Assembly: GCA_037501455.1 (NCBI GenBank)
Contig: CM074857.1
Span: 123,367,501 to 123,431,500 of the forward strand
Direction: 5' to 3'
DNA: 64,000 bases
Source: Lantana camara
Taxonomy: Eukaryota; Streptophyta; Magnoliopsida; Lamiales; Verbenaceae
The position numbers and the translations under genes were made by a program. How positions within the stretch are numbered: the first letter of the stretch is position 1; each line of letters begins with the position of its first letter. Positions 33,791 through 44,812 of the stretch are shown here, one piece after another. The notes beneath the pieces are model-generated. The model worked only from the letters and a program-made list of their open reading frames with translations, did not search any database and had not been told where the DNA came from.

Positions 33791-34814
33791 GTCGGATTAT
33801 CCTAATGGATCATCCGATTCGATAACATTCGAATTTGGTAAGGACGAGTTCGAATACCTATAGGATTCAGATTCAGACTCGGTTAACAAAATTCATTGTC
33901 GGATTCGGATCCGGAATTCTCATATCCGACCCGTTTGATATTACTATTTATCACTATTTTTAGATTAAATTATAATTACCATCCTTTGAAAAATAATTAA
34001 TTACATATAATCCTCATTTTCATTTTAAAAAATTGTTGATCTCAACAAAATTTTTAATAAAAACTTAAAAGTACTTTCAAGGAAGAAATTGTTGGAAATG
34101 AATATGGTATTCAGGGAGTTGCTTAATAATAAACAACTTGGGTATGCAAACTAATGAGGTAAACATTAGTTTTTGGGTTATATAACACAAAATTCACTAT
34201 TTATTTTTTAATGGCAATGGATAACTAAATGGTGAGGTAAACACTCTCCAAATTAGTGTAGTCAATTACCGTCAACTACCAAGGGTAACATGAGAATAAA
34301 AAAATTAACTAAAATCAATGAGGGTATTTTTGAGTTTTCATAAATTTTTTTTGCTGATATTGGCAAATTTTTAATGAAAATAGGGGTTAAATATAATTAC
34401 TTATTTTCTAAGAAATAATATATATATGCAATTTAATCTAAAAATTGTGACGAATTATAATTACAATGTGTAATAGGGAGGATAAGGTGTAATTAACCCA
34501 AAGAGAATAAAATCATATAATATCGGATATTCCCTTTTCAATTTTGTCACGGTAACCTTGTTATAAAATTACAGCATAATATATATGGAAAAAATTAATT
34601 TAAAAGAAAAGAAACAGATATGATGTTGGAAAAAGGAAAACAATAAGAGACATATAGTTTTACAATTAGTAGTAAGTTTGTTGAGTTATCCTAGGTTATA
34701 ATATTCACCGAGTGATGTAATTTAATTATTTAATATTTTATTGTCGTAATAAAAAATCTCGTGTTTAACCATATTTTATTATTATAATTAAAAGTTTTGT
34801 ATTTAATTTTTTAG

Positions 34815-35365
34815 CACACAACTATCCTTGCAGCTTCTGGCAAGTAATAATATTCAATGGAGAAAATCGAGGCCGGGTTGGATTAAAATCAATTTTGATG
34901 GAGCCGTATTTAAATAGGAGAATGCGGTAGAGATTGGAGTGATAGCTCGAAACGCGGACTGACAGGTTGTACGCTGGGAGACAGACCGTAAATGTGGGAT
35001 GATGGACCCGATGGTTGCTGAGACTTTAGCGGCCCTTTCAGCTGTCCGATTAGGCCGGGATTTTGGATGGAATAATGTGATTGCGGAAGGAGATTGCCTC
35101 AATGTGATCAATCAGCCGAGGGATGGGGAAGAAGATGAATCTTATGTTGGTAACATTACGGAAGATTGCAGACGTACTTTGTTCGTCGTTTGATTCTTTT
35201 GAGTTTTCCTTTGTTAGGCGTGGTACCAATCTAGTGGTTCATAAGCTAGCTCATAATGCGGTTTCGATCGGGTTGATTCGGGGGATTTTCCGCTTTTTGT
35301 TTCTGATTCTATTGCTTTTGATTCTGAATAAATAGGCCTCGTTTGGCCGTCTTTCCTTCAAAAAG
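34815..35365 (+). pseudogene. LINE RNase H domain remnant
   Basis: Plus-strand frames give WIKINFDGAVFK, IGVIARNAD, VAETLAALSAVRLGRDFG, VIAEGDCLNVINQ and then, frameshifted, FVRRGTNLVVHKLAHNA. This is the RNase H (RVT_3) domain at the end of plant L1-type LINEs. Stop codons interrupt it twice and a frameshift follows. A short A-rich stretch after TTCCTTC marks the 3' end. A 5'-truncated dead copy. Confidence 0.8.
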
Positions 35366-36088
35366 AAATCACTTTACATGACCTTAGTTAACTACTATTT
35401 ACCAAGTCAAATATTTTCCAAACCAAAAATATTTAAAAAGTTAACCATGTGAATAGCTACATTGATTAGGTGAAAGAGGCGGACACTACATATGCTATTT
35501 GTTTGAAGTTGAAAAGTTGAATATGTAACACGAGTGAGGAAAATGAGAAAGAAAAGGGGGAAAAAAAAGATTTAATATTGCTCAAACTATCGTATATCAA
35601 TTTGATGACACTAACTGTTGTTAAATTCACAATTTAAATGAAATGAATTATTTAAGATAAAAATTGTAGCTACTTTTTAAAATATACATAAAATATATAA
35701 ACAATTTAATTTAACGTTTTTCTTATTTGTTTGCTAATGAAGTTTAAATTAAAGCCATTAATTATATGCATTCATGAATAACCAACCCTATATTTATTGC
35801 TGTAAAATTATAGTTTCGAAACGTGTGACTCTAAAATGATAGTTATTCGCCTAATTTTATCTTCTTAGAATGGATATATAACTTAAGGTAGTATTAATTT
35901 TCATTCGTATATAGACTATAACCGTATGTCTGACCAAAAACAAAAAAGAAAAAGAGAAAAGACTATAAATTGAAAGAATTATTTATCTTTTCACGTGCTA
36001 CATTCGTTATTTATTTGATCAATCTTCTTAAAATTTACTTTTTAAGTACATGGCGATAGTAAAATATTGTCCCTATGAAATTAAGTAA
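35366..36088. other. AT-rich upstream flank of the amine oxidase gene
   Basis: No gene or clear element seen. Confidence 0.4.
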
Positions 36089-36332
36089 TTAACATTAGTT
36101 TGAACGAGTCTGATAAACAATATAAACTTCTTTTTTATCAAAATGAATGTTATTTAAATCTATTGATCGAAGCCAACTTCCTATATTTTATACCATAGGT
36201 AGCTAGATATATGTCCAATTAACATCGGTTGGATCGAGTCTGAGTAATATAATCTTTTTATCAAAATGAAAGTAATTTAAATCCATGAAGCCCACTTCCT
36301 ACACTATATAGCATAGGTATTTAGATATATTG
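36089..36332 (+). repeat. Tandem 130-bp duplication in the amine oxidase promoter
   Basis: Copy 1 (36089-36213) and copy 2 (36219-36332) share AACATNNGTTNGANCGAGTC, then TTTTTATCAAAATGAA, AACTTCCTA/CACTTCCTA, and ATAGGTANNTAGATATAT. The second copy ends about 70 bp before the ATG and holds the motif CACTATATAGCA. Confidence 0.75.
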
Positions 36333-36357
36333 AATTGAAGATATGTTGACGTCCCTC

Positions 36358-36365
36358 TATAAAAT
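36358..36365 (+). promoter_or_regulatory. Possible TATA box of the amine oxidase gene
   Basis: TATAAAAT lies 43 bp before the ATG at 36401, implying a very short leader. The alternative, TATATAG at about 36304, would give a leader of roughly 65 nt. Confidence 0.4.
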
Positions 36366-36400
36366 GTGCAGCCATTAAAGGGAGCTAAGAGCAAGAGAAA

Positions 36401-39400
36401 ATGCATCATGCAAGAGGACCATGCTTTAGAGTTATCTTTTTCTTCCTCATCAGTTTCAACATCTCCATCCTTGTAGCTAGGGTTTATGGATTCCATCCAT
36501 TGGACCCTCTTACTCCATTGGAGCTCAATCAAGTTCAAACCCTAATCAAGAATTCACACCAAAATGTCACCTTTCACTACGTAGGCTTGAATGAACCTGA
36601 AAAATCCAAGGTCCTTTCATGGCTATCACAAGATCAACCTAATAACAATACCTGCCTCGACCATAATCGTGTAGCGTTCGTCATAGTGCGAGTCCACTGC
36701 CGGAGTCATGAAATAACAGTTGATTTGTCCAAAAATGCAATTCTATCGGATAAAGTGTACGACGGTAAAGGCTACCCGATGCTCAACAACGAGGAGCAAA
36801 AGACGGCTGAAGAATTGCCACTTAGGTATGCACCTTTCATGGCTTCCATAGCGAAAAGAGGGCTTAATATAAACCAAGTGTTTTGTGAAGCTTTTACCGT
36901 TGGATGGTACGGGGAGGAAAAGAGCAAGAGGGTTGTCGCAGTTATGTGCTATTATGTTGATGGCGCAATCAATATGTACATGAGGCCCATAGAAGGTGTC
37001 ATGGCCACCGTTGATCTCGATGAGATGAAGATCGTGGATTATCGTGATCGCATAGTCGTGACGGTCCCGAAAGGTGATGGCACGGACTACAGGGAATCCA
37101 GACAAAATCCGATCTTTGATACTCATATCAAGAATATGACCATATTGCAACCCGATGGGCCAAGTTTCATTATAGATGGAAATAATGTGAGGTGAAGTTT
37201 GATTTTTCTCTTCTATATAAACTTTGGAAAGTGCAATTCTGGTATGTAACAATTTGGTAATAGGTATTTGGTATTACAAAACCGATTTAACTGAACCTTA
37301 CCAATTTCTTATACTGATTACTCTGCCAAAAATTTATGTTTATGTCAATCACAAGAGTAAAAAAATCGACTGATTTGACCAAACGAGCTTTGGCCTGAAA
37401 TCACTAATCATCTCCATCACATCAGTTGCATACTTATTTTGGTGTATCGAACTATCGATTCAATTACTTAGGTGGGCTAATTGGGAGTTCCATCTAGCCT
37501 TCGACATGAGAGTTGGTCCCATAATCTCATTAGCATCAATATACGATCAAGACATGAACAAATACCGCAGTGTAATGTACAGAGGATATGTGTCAGAACT
37601 ATTTGTACCATACCAAGACCTAACTGAAGAATGGTACTTCAGAGCATTTTTTGATGCTGGTGAGTTAGGGCTCGGCGTCTGTGCTGTGCCATTACAGCCA
37701 CTGACAGATTGTCCCCAAAATGCAGTGTTTTTGGATGGTTATTACACCAGACGAGATGGAACTCCAGTTAAAACATCTAACGTATTTTGCGTGTTCGAAC
37801 GTTATGCTGGAGATATAATGTGGCGACACAGTGAGACAGAGCTTCCGGGCAATACCGTGGTTAGTATAATGTCCACAAACATTGATTAAAAAGTTACGTT
37901 ATTGTGTTGTGTAGTATCAAACATTCACGTGTGAGACATGATATCAGACACCTAGTCATGAAATGTTATTTTTGTTTGTTATATCATGTAGGAGGTCAGA
38001 CCGGACGTAACCCTAGTAGTGAGGATGGTATCTACAGTGTCAAATTATGACTACATAATTGATTGGGAATTCAAGCAAAGCGGCAGCCTAAAAGTCACAG
38101 TAAGTCCAACTCTTGCATGCACATGCAATAAAACTCATATTTATTCACATTAAAAGTAAACTTTTCAATATCTTAAAATCTGCTACATATTAAACCTTAA
38201 TTATTGTTAATCAATACATAATTACTCCAAACAGGTTGGTTTATCAGGTATACTCGCAGTCAAGGGCTCCAATTACACACACAAGGACCAAATCAATAAG
38301 GACGAGGAAGTATTCGGTACATTGGTGGCAGAGAACGTAATCGGGGTCAACCACGACCACTTCCTGAATTTCCATCTTGATCTGGACATCGACGGCGGTG
38401 ATAACTCCTTTATCAAGTCGAACTTTCTCAAGATGCTCATGATGAACACAACTTCACCAAGAGCGAGTTATTGGTCGGTTCATAATGAAGTTGCTAAGAC
38501 CGAGTCGGAGGCTAAGGTTCAACTTGGCTCGGACGCAACTAATATTATAGTTGTGAACCCTAACAAGAAGACCAAGATGGGGAACGACGCCGGCTATCGT
38601 CTGATCCCAGGAACTACTGCAGGCCCCCTGTTGTACGAGGGGGATTACGAGCAAATTCGTGGGGCGTTTACTAACTATAATGTGTGGGTCACCCCGTATA
38701 ATAGATCGGAGAAATGGGCTGGAGGGGCATACGTTGATCAGTCTCGTGGAGCTGATAATTTAGCTCAATGGACACTAAGGTATGTAACATGTAGCAATAT
38801 AGCATCTTAGTATGGTCTTTGTGGTTGCTTCAACAATTGTAGGCTTTTCATATCATGTTTCACTCTAGCTTGGTAGACAGTACACTAGGGTTTCTTACTC
38901 CTGATCTCAACTGTCCACCAATACACTTGTTAAATGTCCCACATCGAATAATTAGTGATGTGGTGTTCAATATATAATGGCATGACAAACCTCCCCTCAA
39001 CAGCTAGCTTTTGGGGGTGAGTAAGGCCAAAACTCATTATTCAATATGGTATCAGAGCGGGTTCACAGATGTTCGATTCCTGTGCCTGTCTCTTCTCTCC
39101 ACCCGGCTTGCAGATGTTTCATTCCTGCGGCTTGCAGATGTTCATTCCTGCAATGTTCACGCACCAATTTGGGCGTGACGGGGGTGTGTTAAATGTCCCA
39201 CATCGAATACTTCTCTCCACCCGGCTTGCAGATGTTTCATTCCTGCGGCTTGCAGATGTTCATTCCTGCAATGTTCACGCACCAATTTGGGCGTGACGGG
39301 GGTGTGTTAAATGTCCCACATCGAATAATTAGTGATGTGGTGTTCAATATATAATGGCATGACAAACCTCCCCTCAACAGCTAGCTGGGGGTGAGTAAGG

Positions 39401-39696
39401 CCAAAGCTCATTATTCAATAACACTTGATAAGATCTGCATTAGAAAATCTAATGTTTAGGTTTGATGATGCAGGAATAGGGAAATTGAGAACAAGGACAT
39501 AGTGCTATGGTACACAATGGGTTTCCACCATGTGCCCCAGCAAGAAGATTACCCAATTATGCCAACTTTGAGGGGCGGATTTGAGCTGAAGCCAACAAAC
39601 TTCTTTGAACGCAATCCTGTGCTCCAGATTAAATCAATGAAACCAGTCAATTTGAAGTGTGATAATAGTTCAGAGCAACACTCAATCAGGACATAA
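36401..39696 (+). CDS. Copper amine oxidase, secreted, 5 exons, 684 aa
   Basis: Exons 36401-37191, 37472-37859, 37992-38099, 38235-38779 and 39474-39696 join in frame at GT-AG borders (2055 nt). The N-terminus has a signal peptide ([16 protein letters not shown]), so the enzyme probably acts in the apoplast or endomembranes. The N2/N3 domains follow, starting [11 protein letters not shown]. Catalytic features are complete: base Asp at about residue 325 (FFDAGELG), the N-Y-D-Y motif whose first Tyr (about 412) becomes the topaquinone cofactor, and copper ligands in NHDH (about 469 and 471) and in [10 protein letters not shown] (about 629). The family oxidises primary amines such as putrescine or methylputrescine to aldehyde, ammonia and hydrogen peroxide; the substrate is not readable here. 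Length fits plant CuAOs. Intron 4 contains a TRIM retrotransposon. A poly(A) signal AATAAA is at 39748. Confidence 0.93.
38928..39420 (+). mobile_element. TRIM (miniature LTR retrotransposon) in intron 4, TSD ACACT
   Basis: LTR1 38928-39046 (119 bp) and LTR2 39305-39420 (116 bp) start TGTTAAATGTCCCACATCG and end CTCATTATTCAATA. ACACT flanks both sides (38923-38927 and 39421-39425). TGGTATCAGAGC at 39047-39058 is a tRNA-iMet PBS. A purine-rich stretch (GACGGGGGTG) precedes LTR2. The internal region is partly duplicated together with the first about 25 bp of an LTR, near 39187-39212. There is no coding capacity, as is usual for TRIMs. Confidence 0.93.
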
Positions 39697-39747
39697 AGTA
39701 AAAGTAAAGGAATTGTGTTTGTGTTACAACTATTTATGTTGATGTTG

Positions 39748-39753
39748 AATAAA
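39748..39753 (+). terminator. Poly(A) signal of the amine oxidase gene
   Basis: AATAAA 52 bp after the stop codon, in GTTGAATAAATGG. Confidence 0.6.
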
Positions 39754-40005
39754 TGGTTTCAAGTATTGGCCGATGCTATTAATTAGATTGTGTTGTGTTT
39801 TTCACTAGCAAACACTAAATCTCCAATTTTGAATTCTTTACAAATAAGAATAGATAATTGTTCATATCAAATTTATTTTTGGACAAAAATAGAAAGAATA
39901 GATCATTGTAAAATTATATATTCTTTAATTTTATATATCTAGTGTCTGTGAATCAGAAAATAACTCCTAAATGTTTTTTTATATCTCATTTATTCATAGG
40001 GAGAT

Positions 40006-40386
40006 TTACATTTGGCTATCCTACTATTAGGCCTAATTACAACGTAGTTCATTTAGATTGGAAAATTATATTTTAATTCCTATAAATGTTGTTTGGACTG
40101 AAGCTCCTAACGGAATTTGTAAAAATACAATTATGCCCTTGACGGTTGTATAACGGTTACATTGAATATATGATCAAAATTACAAAATCATCCCTAAAGT
40201 TTACAAAAAATAACAAAACGATCCCTACAAATTATGAATTTAATAACGAATCAGGGGTATTTTTGGAATGACATAACGAACCTTAGGGACCACAAACGGT
40301 TTCAAAAGTTAGGGATTAAAATATAATTTTCCAATTTAGATGGATTACGTTGTAATTAGGCCTGATAGTAGGATAGTCAAATGTAA
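40006..40386. mobile_element. MITE with ~75-bp TIRs
   Basis: The left arm starting TTACATTTGGCTATCC and the right arm ending GGATAGTCAAATGTAA are inverted copies over about 75 bp (shared AGGCCTAATTACAACGTA and GGAAAATTATATTTTAAT). The 230-bp interior has no coding capacity. The TSD is not clear. It lies 310 bp downstream of the amine oxidase stop codon. Confidence 0.85.
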
Positions 40387-40449
40387 TTCTTTGTATTGGA
40401 GTTGGAACGGACCCTACCAATAAGGCTTCTATGAACTATAACCCAAGAC

Positions 40450-40502
40450 TAGGACTGTCAAATGGGTCGGATATTTTAATTTGAATTCGGTCCGAATCCG
40501 CG
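40450..40502. mobile_element. hAT-like terminus fragment
   Basis: TAGGACTGTCAAATGGGTCG matches the left end at 30649. It continues with TTCGGTCCGAATCCG-type subterminal sequence and joins the HSP70-derived duplicate at 40503 directly. Confidence 0.5.
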
Positions 40503-41440
40503 CGATCCCAATTGCGGTTTCTGGAGAAGATGACGATTTATCCTCTCCGGTTGTTTCACTGTCAGATGCTACGTTGTATGCTGGTTCTGCCATTCTTGGG
40601 TATTAAAGGTGCCTGAAAAATGAGATTTCAGTAGAATCAGTCAGCTCATGATGACTAAATATCAACGGATTAGTTCTTCCTTTACAATTAGAGTGTGATT
40701 TTGAAACCTTGCACGTGTAATTGAACAACATTAATTAATCATAAGTCAATCACTAGTTTTCAGGATAGTAAAAAGTTATGATACATAGACACAAATATAT
40801 GGAAACGGGCACGGCATGACAAAATACAGAAACATCATTAGATTGACCACATAACGAATGTCGGATGTGGTGTCTAACAAGACATGAGAAGATGACATTT
40901 AAAAGTGTCGATGCGTCATAGCAAAAAAAAGAAAAGCAGAACATGTATGAAGGAAAAACTTATTCCCATTATCCCATATATCTGTTTCAGAATTGCAAAT
41001 AATAAATTTTACTTCTGACCAAAAATAATAGTAATATTAATAAATTTTACCTTTATTCCAGCTCATTTAATATGTATCACTTCTGAATTTTATTATTTTA
41101 ATTCACAAACTCAAATTCTTTAGCTTTTTAAAATTTTTAAGAAAATAAGAAACAAGTTATATTGGCACTTTTGAGAGTTAATAAAATAAAATATAGATAA
41201 TATATTATAGTTATTTATATAGCTCGTGAAAATTATGAACACTTTTGACAGAATTTATGACACTTTTTTTTTGGAGGGAATTTATGACACTTTTTTGTTT
41301 ATATTAGTTTCAATATTAAAATTAGTTGGACTTGGGCCAATATTTTCTCGGCTGTTGGGCTCAATGGGTATTAACAAGGCAGTGACCTTCGCCTCAAAAT
41401 GTCAAAAGAAAACAGGGTTAATTACGCCTAACCCATATTA
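40503..41440 (-). pseudogene. Truncated duplicate of the HSP70 5' end and upstream region
   Basis: 40503-40593 encodes the first about 30 codons of the HSP70 at 27294-29012 (minus strand, MAEPAYNVASDSETTGEDK and ATAIG-like end), then stops at the hAT-like terminus. The same leader intron start follows (to about 41003). About 560 bp corresponding to 29401-29965, which includes leader exon 1 and the probable transcription start, is deleted. Upstream flank equivalent to 29966-30645 then resumes. The later LINE at 30174-30389 is absent. It cannot make a chaperone. Orientation matches the parent, about 11.6 kb away. Confidence 0.9.
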
Positions 41441-41491
41441 GATGGGATAATAATAATTCGTCACTACCGATACTATTATATTAAATGTTAA

Positions 41492-42553
41492 GGACTCGTT
41501 TACTTTTCATGTAATGATAATGCATGTAAGGATATCAAATATTTGTGATAGTAGACATACTCACATTTACTAATCATGTTAATATATGTCATCAATTCAT
41601 GTTTACATTTAATTTGTTGTTTACTTTTATGGGTAGTTAACGCATGATAGAATTAAATTACTTATTTACCCTCAATTTATTTTAATTATTTTTTATTCTT
41701 AACTTTTACAAAAATAGAATTTTGTAGTCACAAAATGGAGATCTCCCTTTTCATTTTGATTTGAGAATTCATTGCACCGTCTCAAATATTTTAATATCAT
41801 AATCTCTTTGCTGCTTGATTAAATACTTAAAAAATGCATTATATTAAGTGAGAGGGTGTAAAGTGGGGGAAAAAAAAAAAGGACACGGTATTATTATTAT
41901 TATTTTTTTTGGAGGAGTTTCGTCTCAATTTTTAAAATTATTTTGTTGTTCATCATGTTTTAACTTTTTAATAATTCACGTTCCTATTTAAAATTTTCTA
42001 TAATTATAAAATAAAAATAAAAGAACTTGATCAATTTGGAGAGAAGAAAATAAAATCTTTTGTAAAATAAAAATAAAATCTTTTGTAAAATCTTGAGAAG
42101 AAAATAGATGAAAATAAAATCTATTATAAATTGTTGAGATGAAAATAGATTAAAATAGAATCTTTTGTAAAATCTTGAGAAGAAAATAGATGAAAGAGAA
42201 ATTTCTCCAAAAAAATCTTTCAGAACGTGGGAGGAAAAATAGATATAATTGACAATTCTTTTGTAAATTCTGTGAAAAGATAGATATATTGGTAATTTTG
42301 TGTAGCGTGTCATAATTCTCGTGATCTATCACATGCCTTTTTGGCGTGTGATCTATATCTCAATAAAACACGCAAATCTCATAGGCGAGAGTCTATCCTA
42401 CAGGCTTTCACACATGCAATGTAAATACACGTAGATATCGCAAATCTCATAGGCCAGAGTCTACCCTACAGGCTTTCACACATGCAATGTAAATACACGT
42501 AGATATCGGTTATATATCACAAATATCCATTATCTGTAAAAGTAAACACGCTC
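41492..42553. mobile_element. PIF/Harbinger-like non-autonomous element, TSD TAA
   Basis: The left end GGACTCGTTTACTTTT and the inverted right end GAGCGTGTTTACTTTT are TIRs. TAA is duplicated at 41489-41491 and 42554-42556. Subterminal sequences also pair (ATATCAAATATTTGTGAT against ATCACAAATATCCAT). The interior is AT-rich with repeated AAAATCTTTTGTAAAATC modules at 42050-42185 and a 68-69-bp tandem duplication at about 42369-42508. Confidence 0.7.
42369..42508 (+). repeat. Two tandem copies of a ~70-bp unit
   Basis: CGCAAATCTCATAGGC...AATACACGTAGATAT appears twice in direct succession with three or four differences, inside the Harbinger-like element. Confidence 0.85.
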
Positions 42554-42828
42554 TAAGGGTACATAGAAACCGTTTTGATGTGTTCGAATTGATTCTTTTC
42601 TTTTCTGTTCCTAATTTTTAAAATATTTTATCTTTTGAACTCTTTTCTTTTTTTCCCTAACTTTTAAAATATATTTTTTTCTTTTAATTTATTTATATAT
42701 TATCTTTTAACCTCAATTTCCCCATATTCTTTTATTTTAGTTTATTTAAGTATTATTTCTTAGACAAAAAGAAAGCGGGTGACTTTGTTGTTTTGGGCTT
42801 GCTGAAGGAATACAGATTTTACACGAGA

Positions 42829-43644
42829 AATATGGATGGTCGTATTCCCACAAAATTTTATTGTCTGCAAAATAAAATTACAAGACAAAAAATAATATAA
42901 ACAAAATCTAAAAATTCAAAGAAAATAACAATTTTAAAGGAACAATTCCTATCAAAGTTTTCCTCTGATTCCTTCTCTTCAATTTCATATGCGAGAACGC
43001 GAAGCTTATTCCCGAATACGTAAATATGATCTTTTCCTAATTTGAAGAATAGAAACTATTTGATCAAAGTTGATGTTGAAATCAAAGTTCGAAAACGAAA
43101 ATCTCAATCTCTTGTTGCTTTGACGAAATTGAAGAACCTTCAAAGGTTGTAGCTGGATTTGAAGATCAAATTTGAAAACGAAGTTGAAGAATACTTGATT
43201 CAAAGACGAATTTGAAGAAGTCGTGGCGACCGAAGGCGAACTTGAAGGAGACTTGAAGACGGATTTGAAGACTTGAAGGCGAATCTTGAAGACTTATAGA
43301 TCGGATTTGAAGACTTGAAGTCGAATCTCGAAGACTTATAAACCGGCGTACATATGCCAGACGTCTGCACTTGCGGTTCTCGTCATCATCCTTGGTGTGT
43401 TAATGAATTACCAAGACCCATTTTTATAGTGGGAGATATTGAGAGTTTAAACTTATCACGATATTTATCTCTTGTATTTTTTTAAGAGATAATATCAAAT
43501 AAAATCAATTGGTTATTTATTCTTTAAAAAATATTTAATTTAATAAAATGATATTAAATTTAATCTTAATTTGGGAAGATAACATAGTTTGATATTATCC
43601 TACTAAATATTTATTTTTTTAAAAAAATAACTATGCAAACAGTT
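42829..43644 (-). mobile_element. Probable LTR-like insertion inside the LINE
   Basis: ACAG occurs at both edges (about 42829 and 43640), between LINE-derived sequences. On the minus strand there is a good TATA box (CTATAAAAATGGG, near 43416-43428). Upstream lies AT-rich U3-like sequence, and downstream a region of repeated CTTCAAGTCTTCAAATC motifs (43190-43345). The ends do not show a clear TG...CA, so the assignment is tentative. Confidence 0.4.
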
Positions 43645-43812
43645 GGTATCACACATATCTATCGTGAAGGAAACCAAGCTGCGGACTGGCTCGCCAATTG
43701 GGCTTCAAGTACACAGCAAGCTTGGAATTTTCCTGGGGACAGCTTGTTTAAGGAACTAAAAGGAATTGTGTGTGTAGACAAATGGGAACTGACTGCGCTT
43801 CGCTTGAAATGA
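43645..43812 (+). pseudogene. LINE RNase H C-terminal fragment
   Basis: The frame reads GITHIYREGNQAADWLANW and continues WNFPGDSLFKELKGIV to WELTALRLK and a stop. This is the His/Asp-containing end of the LINE RNase H domain (H-x-x-R-E-x-N-x-x-A-D). The upstream part of the domain is missing. Confidence 0.8.
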
Positions 43813-44812
43813 TGGACAATATATTATGTTTTAACAGAGATGTTCTCTGTTTTGCGATAACTATCTTAACTCTGTTTTGAGTGCTTATATAAGTGTTGTT
43901 GGTGTTAACTGTTAAGGGTAATGATAGCAGTTGGACTTATGGTAATGGCAACAGGTGGATTTTTGGTAATGATATCAGGTGGCTTTATTTAATCTTTGAC
44001 TTTAATGAGAATTGCTTTGTTTTAATTACTTTGATTTGGCCTAAACCTTGTGAGAAAGGTATATGTGTTGGATGTTTGCAGGAAATCTGCTATGCGTGGG
44101 ATTGCGTACGTGTGAATAGTAGTCGCCTTTGGCCGCCAGCTCGTAATAATGTATGTAATTGACGACGTTCTTGTAGTTCATATTTTCAGATACCAGCCGA
44201 AATTATTCGTCATCAATCACAATTTTATGATCTTGTACAAGGTGATGGAATATGGTCCTGAGGACGCTACCGATGAACCGATCAATCACTGTGACAATCT
44301 CAATTCAGAAGCGTGGGATGCTGGGCGCCCTATCTTCGGGCCAGCCATTGATCATTTTATGTCAGATAATATGAGGGATCGTTATTGTTTTAATAACCTT
44401 ATTGGTAGCTTCAATGTAAATTGCTTTGTTGGGCATTTTTGCTTGCATGTCTTGCTTGATCGTGGGATCATGAACTTATGTATGTTCGCTCGTATTTCGG
44501 TTGGTAATATATGAGGGGGGCATCGGTAATCACCCACGGTCGCGTTGACCGGTTTATTAAAAAAAAAAAAAAGTATTATTTCTTAACTCCAATTTTCTCT
44601 CGCATTATGCTAATGTTAATCTTTTTTGAAAACCACTAACAAAAAGAAAACCCTTTCTTCTTCCTTGTAATTCCTGTCTCAGAAGAATCTTTGAGCTATT
44701 GGTTGGAAAAATTCGCAAAACTCACGGCAAAAGGAAGTGGGAGGGAAGAAGGTATACATTTGCTAATGGGCCTCGCGTTTGGGTGATGGAGGCCCTTATG
44801 TTGAGTACAAAA

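Larger units (their letters stand above)
30649..33946. mobile_element. hAT-like termini bracketing a repeat-rich 3.3-kb block
   Basis: The left end TAGGGCTGTCAATGGGTTGG and the inverted right end TAGTAATATCAAACGGGTCG share the TAG...TCAA...GGGTYGG pattern of plant hAT ends, followed by ATTCGGATCCG-type subterminal repeats on both sides. No 8-bp TSD was found and no transposase is recognisable. The interior is AT-rich (30.8-32.1 kb) and then repetitive. The two ends may come from separate insertions. Confidence 0.4.
42748..44585 (+). mobile_element. 5'-truncated LINE with poly(A) and 15-bp TSD
   Basis: AAGTATTATTTCTTA occurs at 42748-42762 and 44571-44585, right after the A tail (44558-44570). 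The 3' part (43645-44570) encodes the RNase H C-terminus (THIYREGNQAADWLANWAS, to LRLK stop at about 43812) and a 3' UTR of about 750 bp ending CCACGGTCGCGTTGACC. An unrelated insertion of about 810 bp (42829-43640) interrupts the 5' part. Confidence 0.75.

Noticed and set aside
33366..33825. Candidate gene in the CT-rich block
   Set aside because: Overlapping frames in different phases, no domain, and composition driven by CAC/TTC triplets. Kept only as a described region.
36743..37252. 169-codon minus-strand frame in amine oxidase exon 1
   Set aside because: Shadow of the conserved plus-strand exon.
42369..42508. CRISPR-like direct repeats
   Set aside because: Only two adjacent copies with no spacers, in a plant transposon. 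No CRISPR array exists in the window.
43893..44514. Two open frames of 89 and 121 codons after the LINE RNase H stop
   Set aside because: They lie in the LINE 3' UTR before its poly(A) tail and show no domain.
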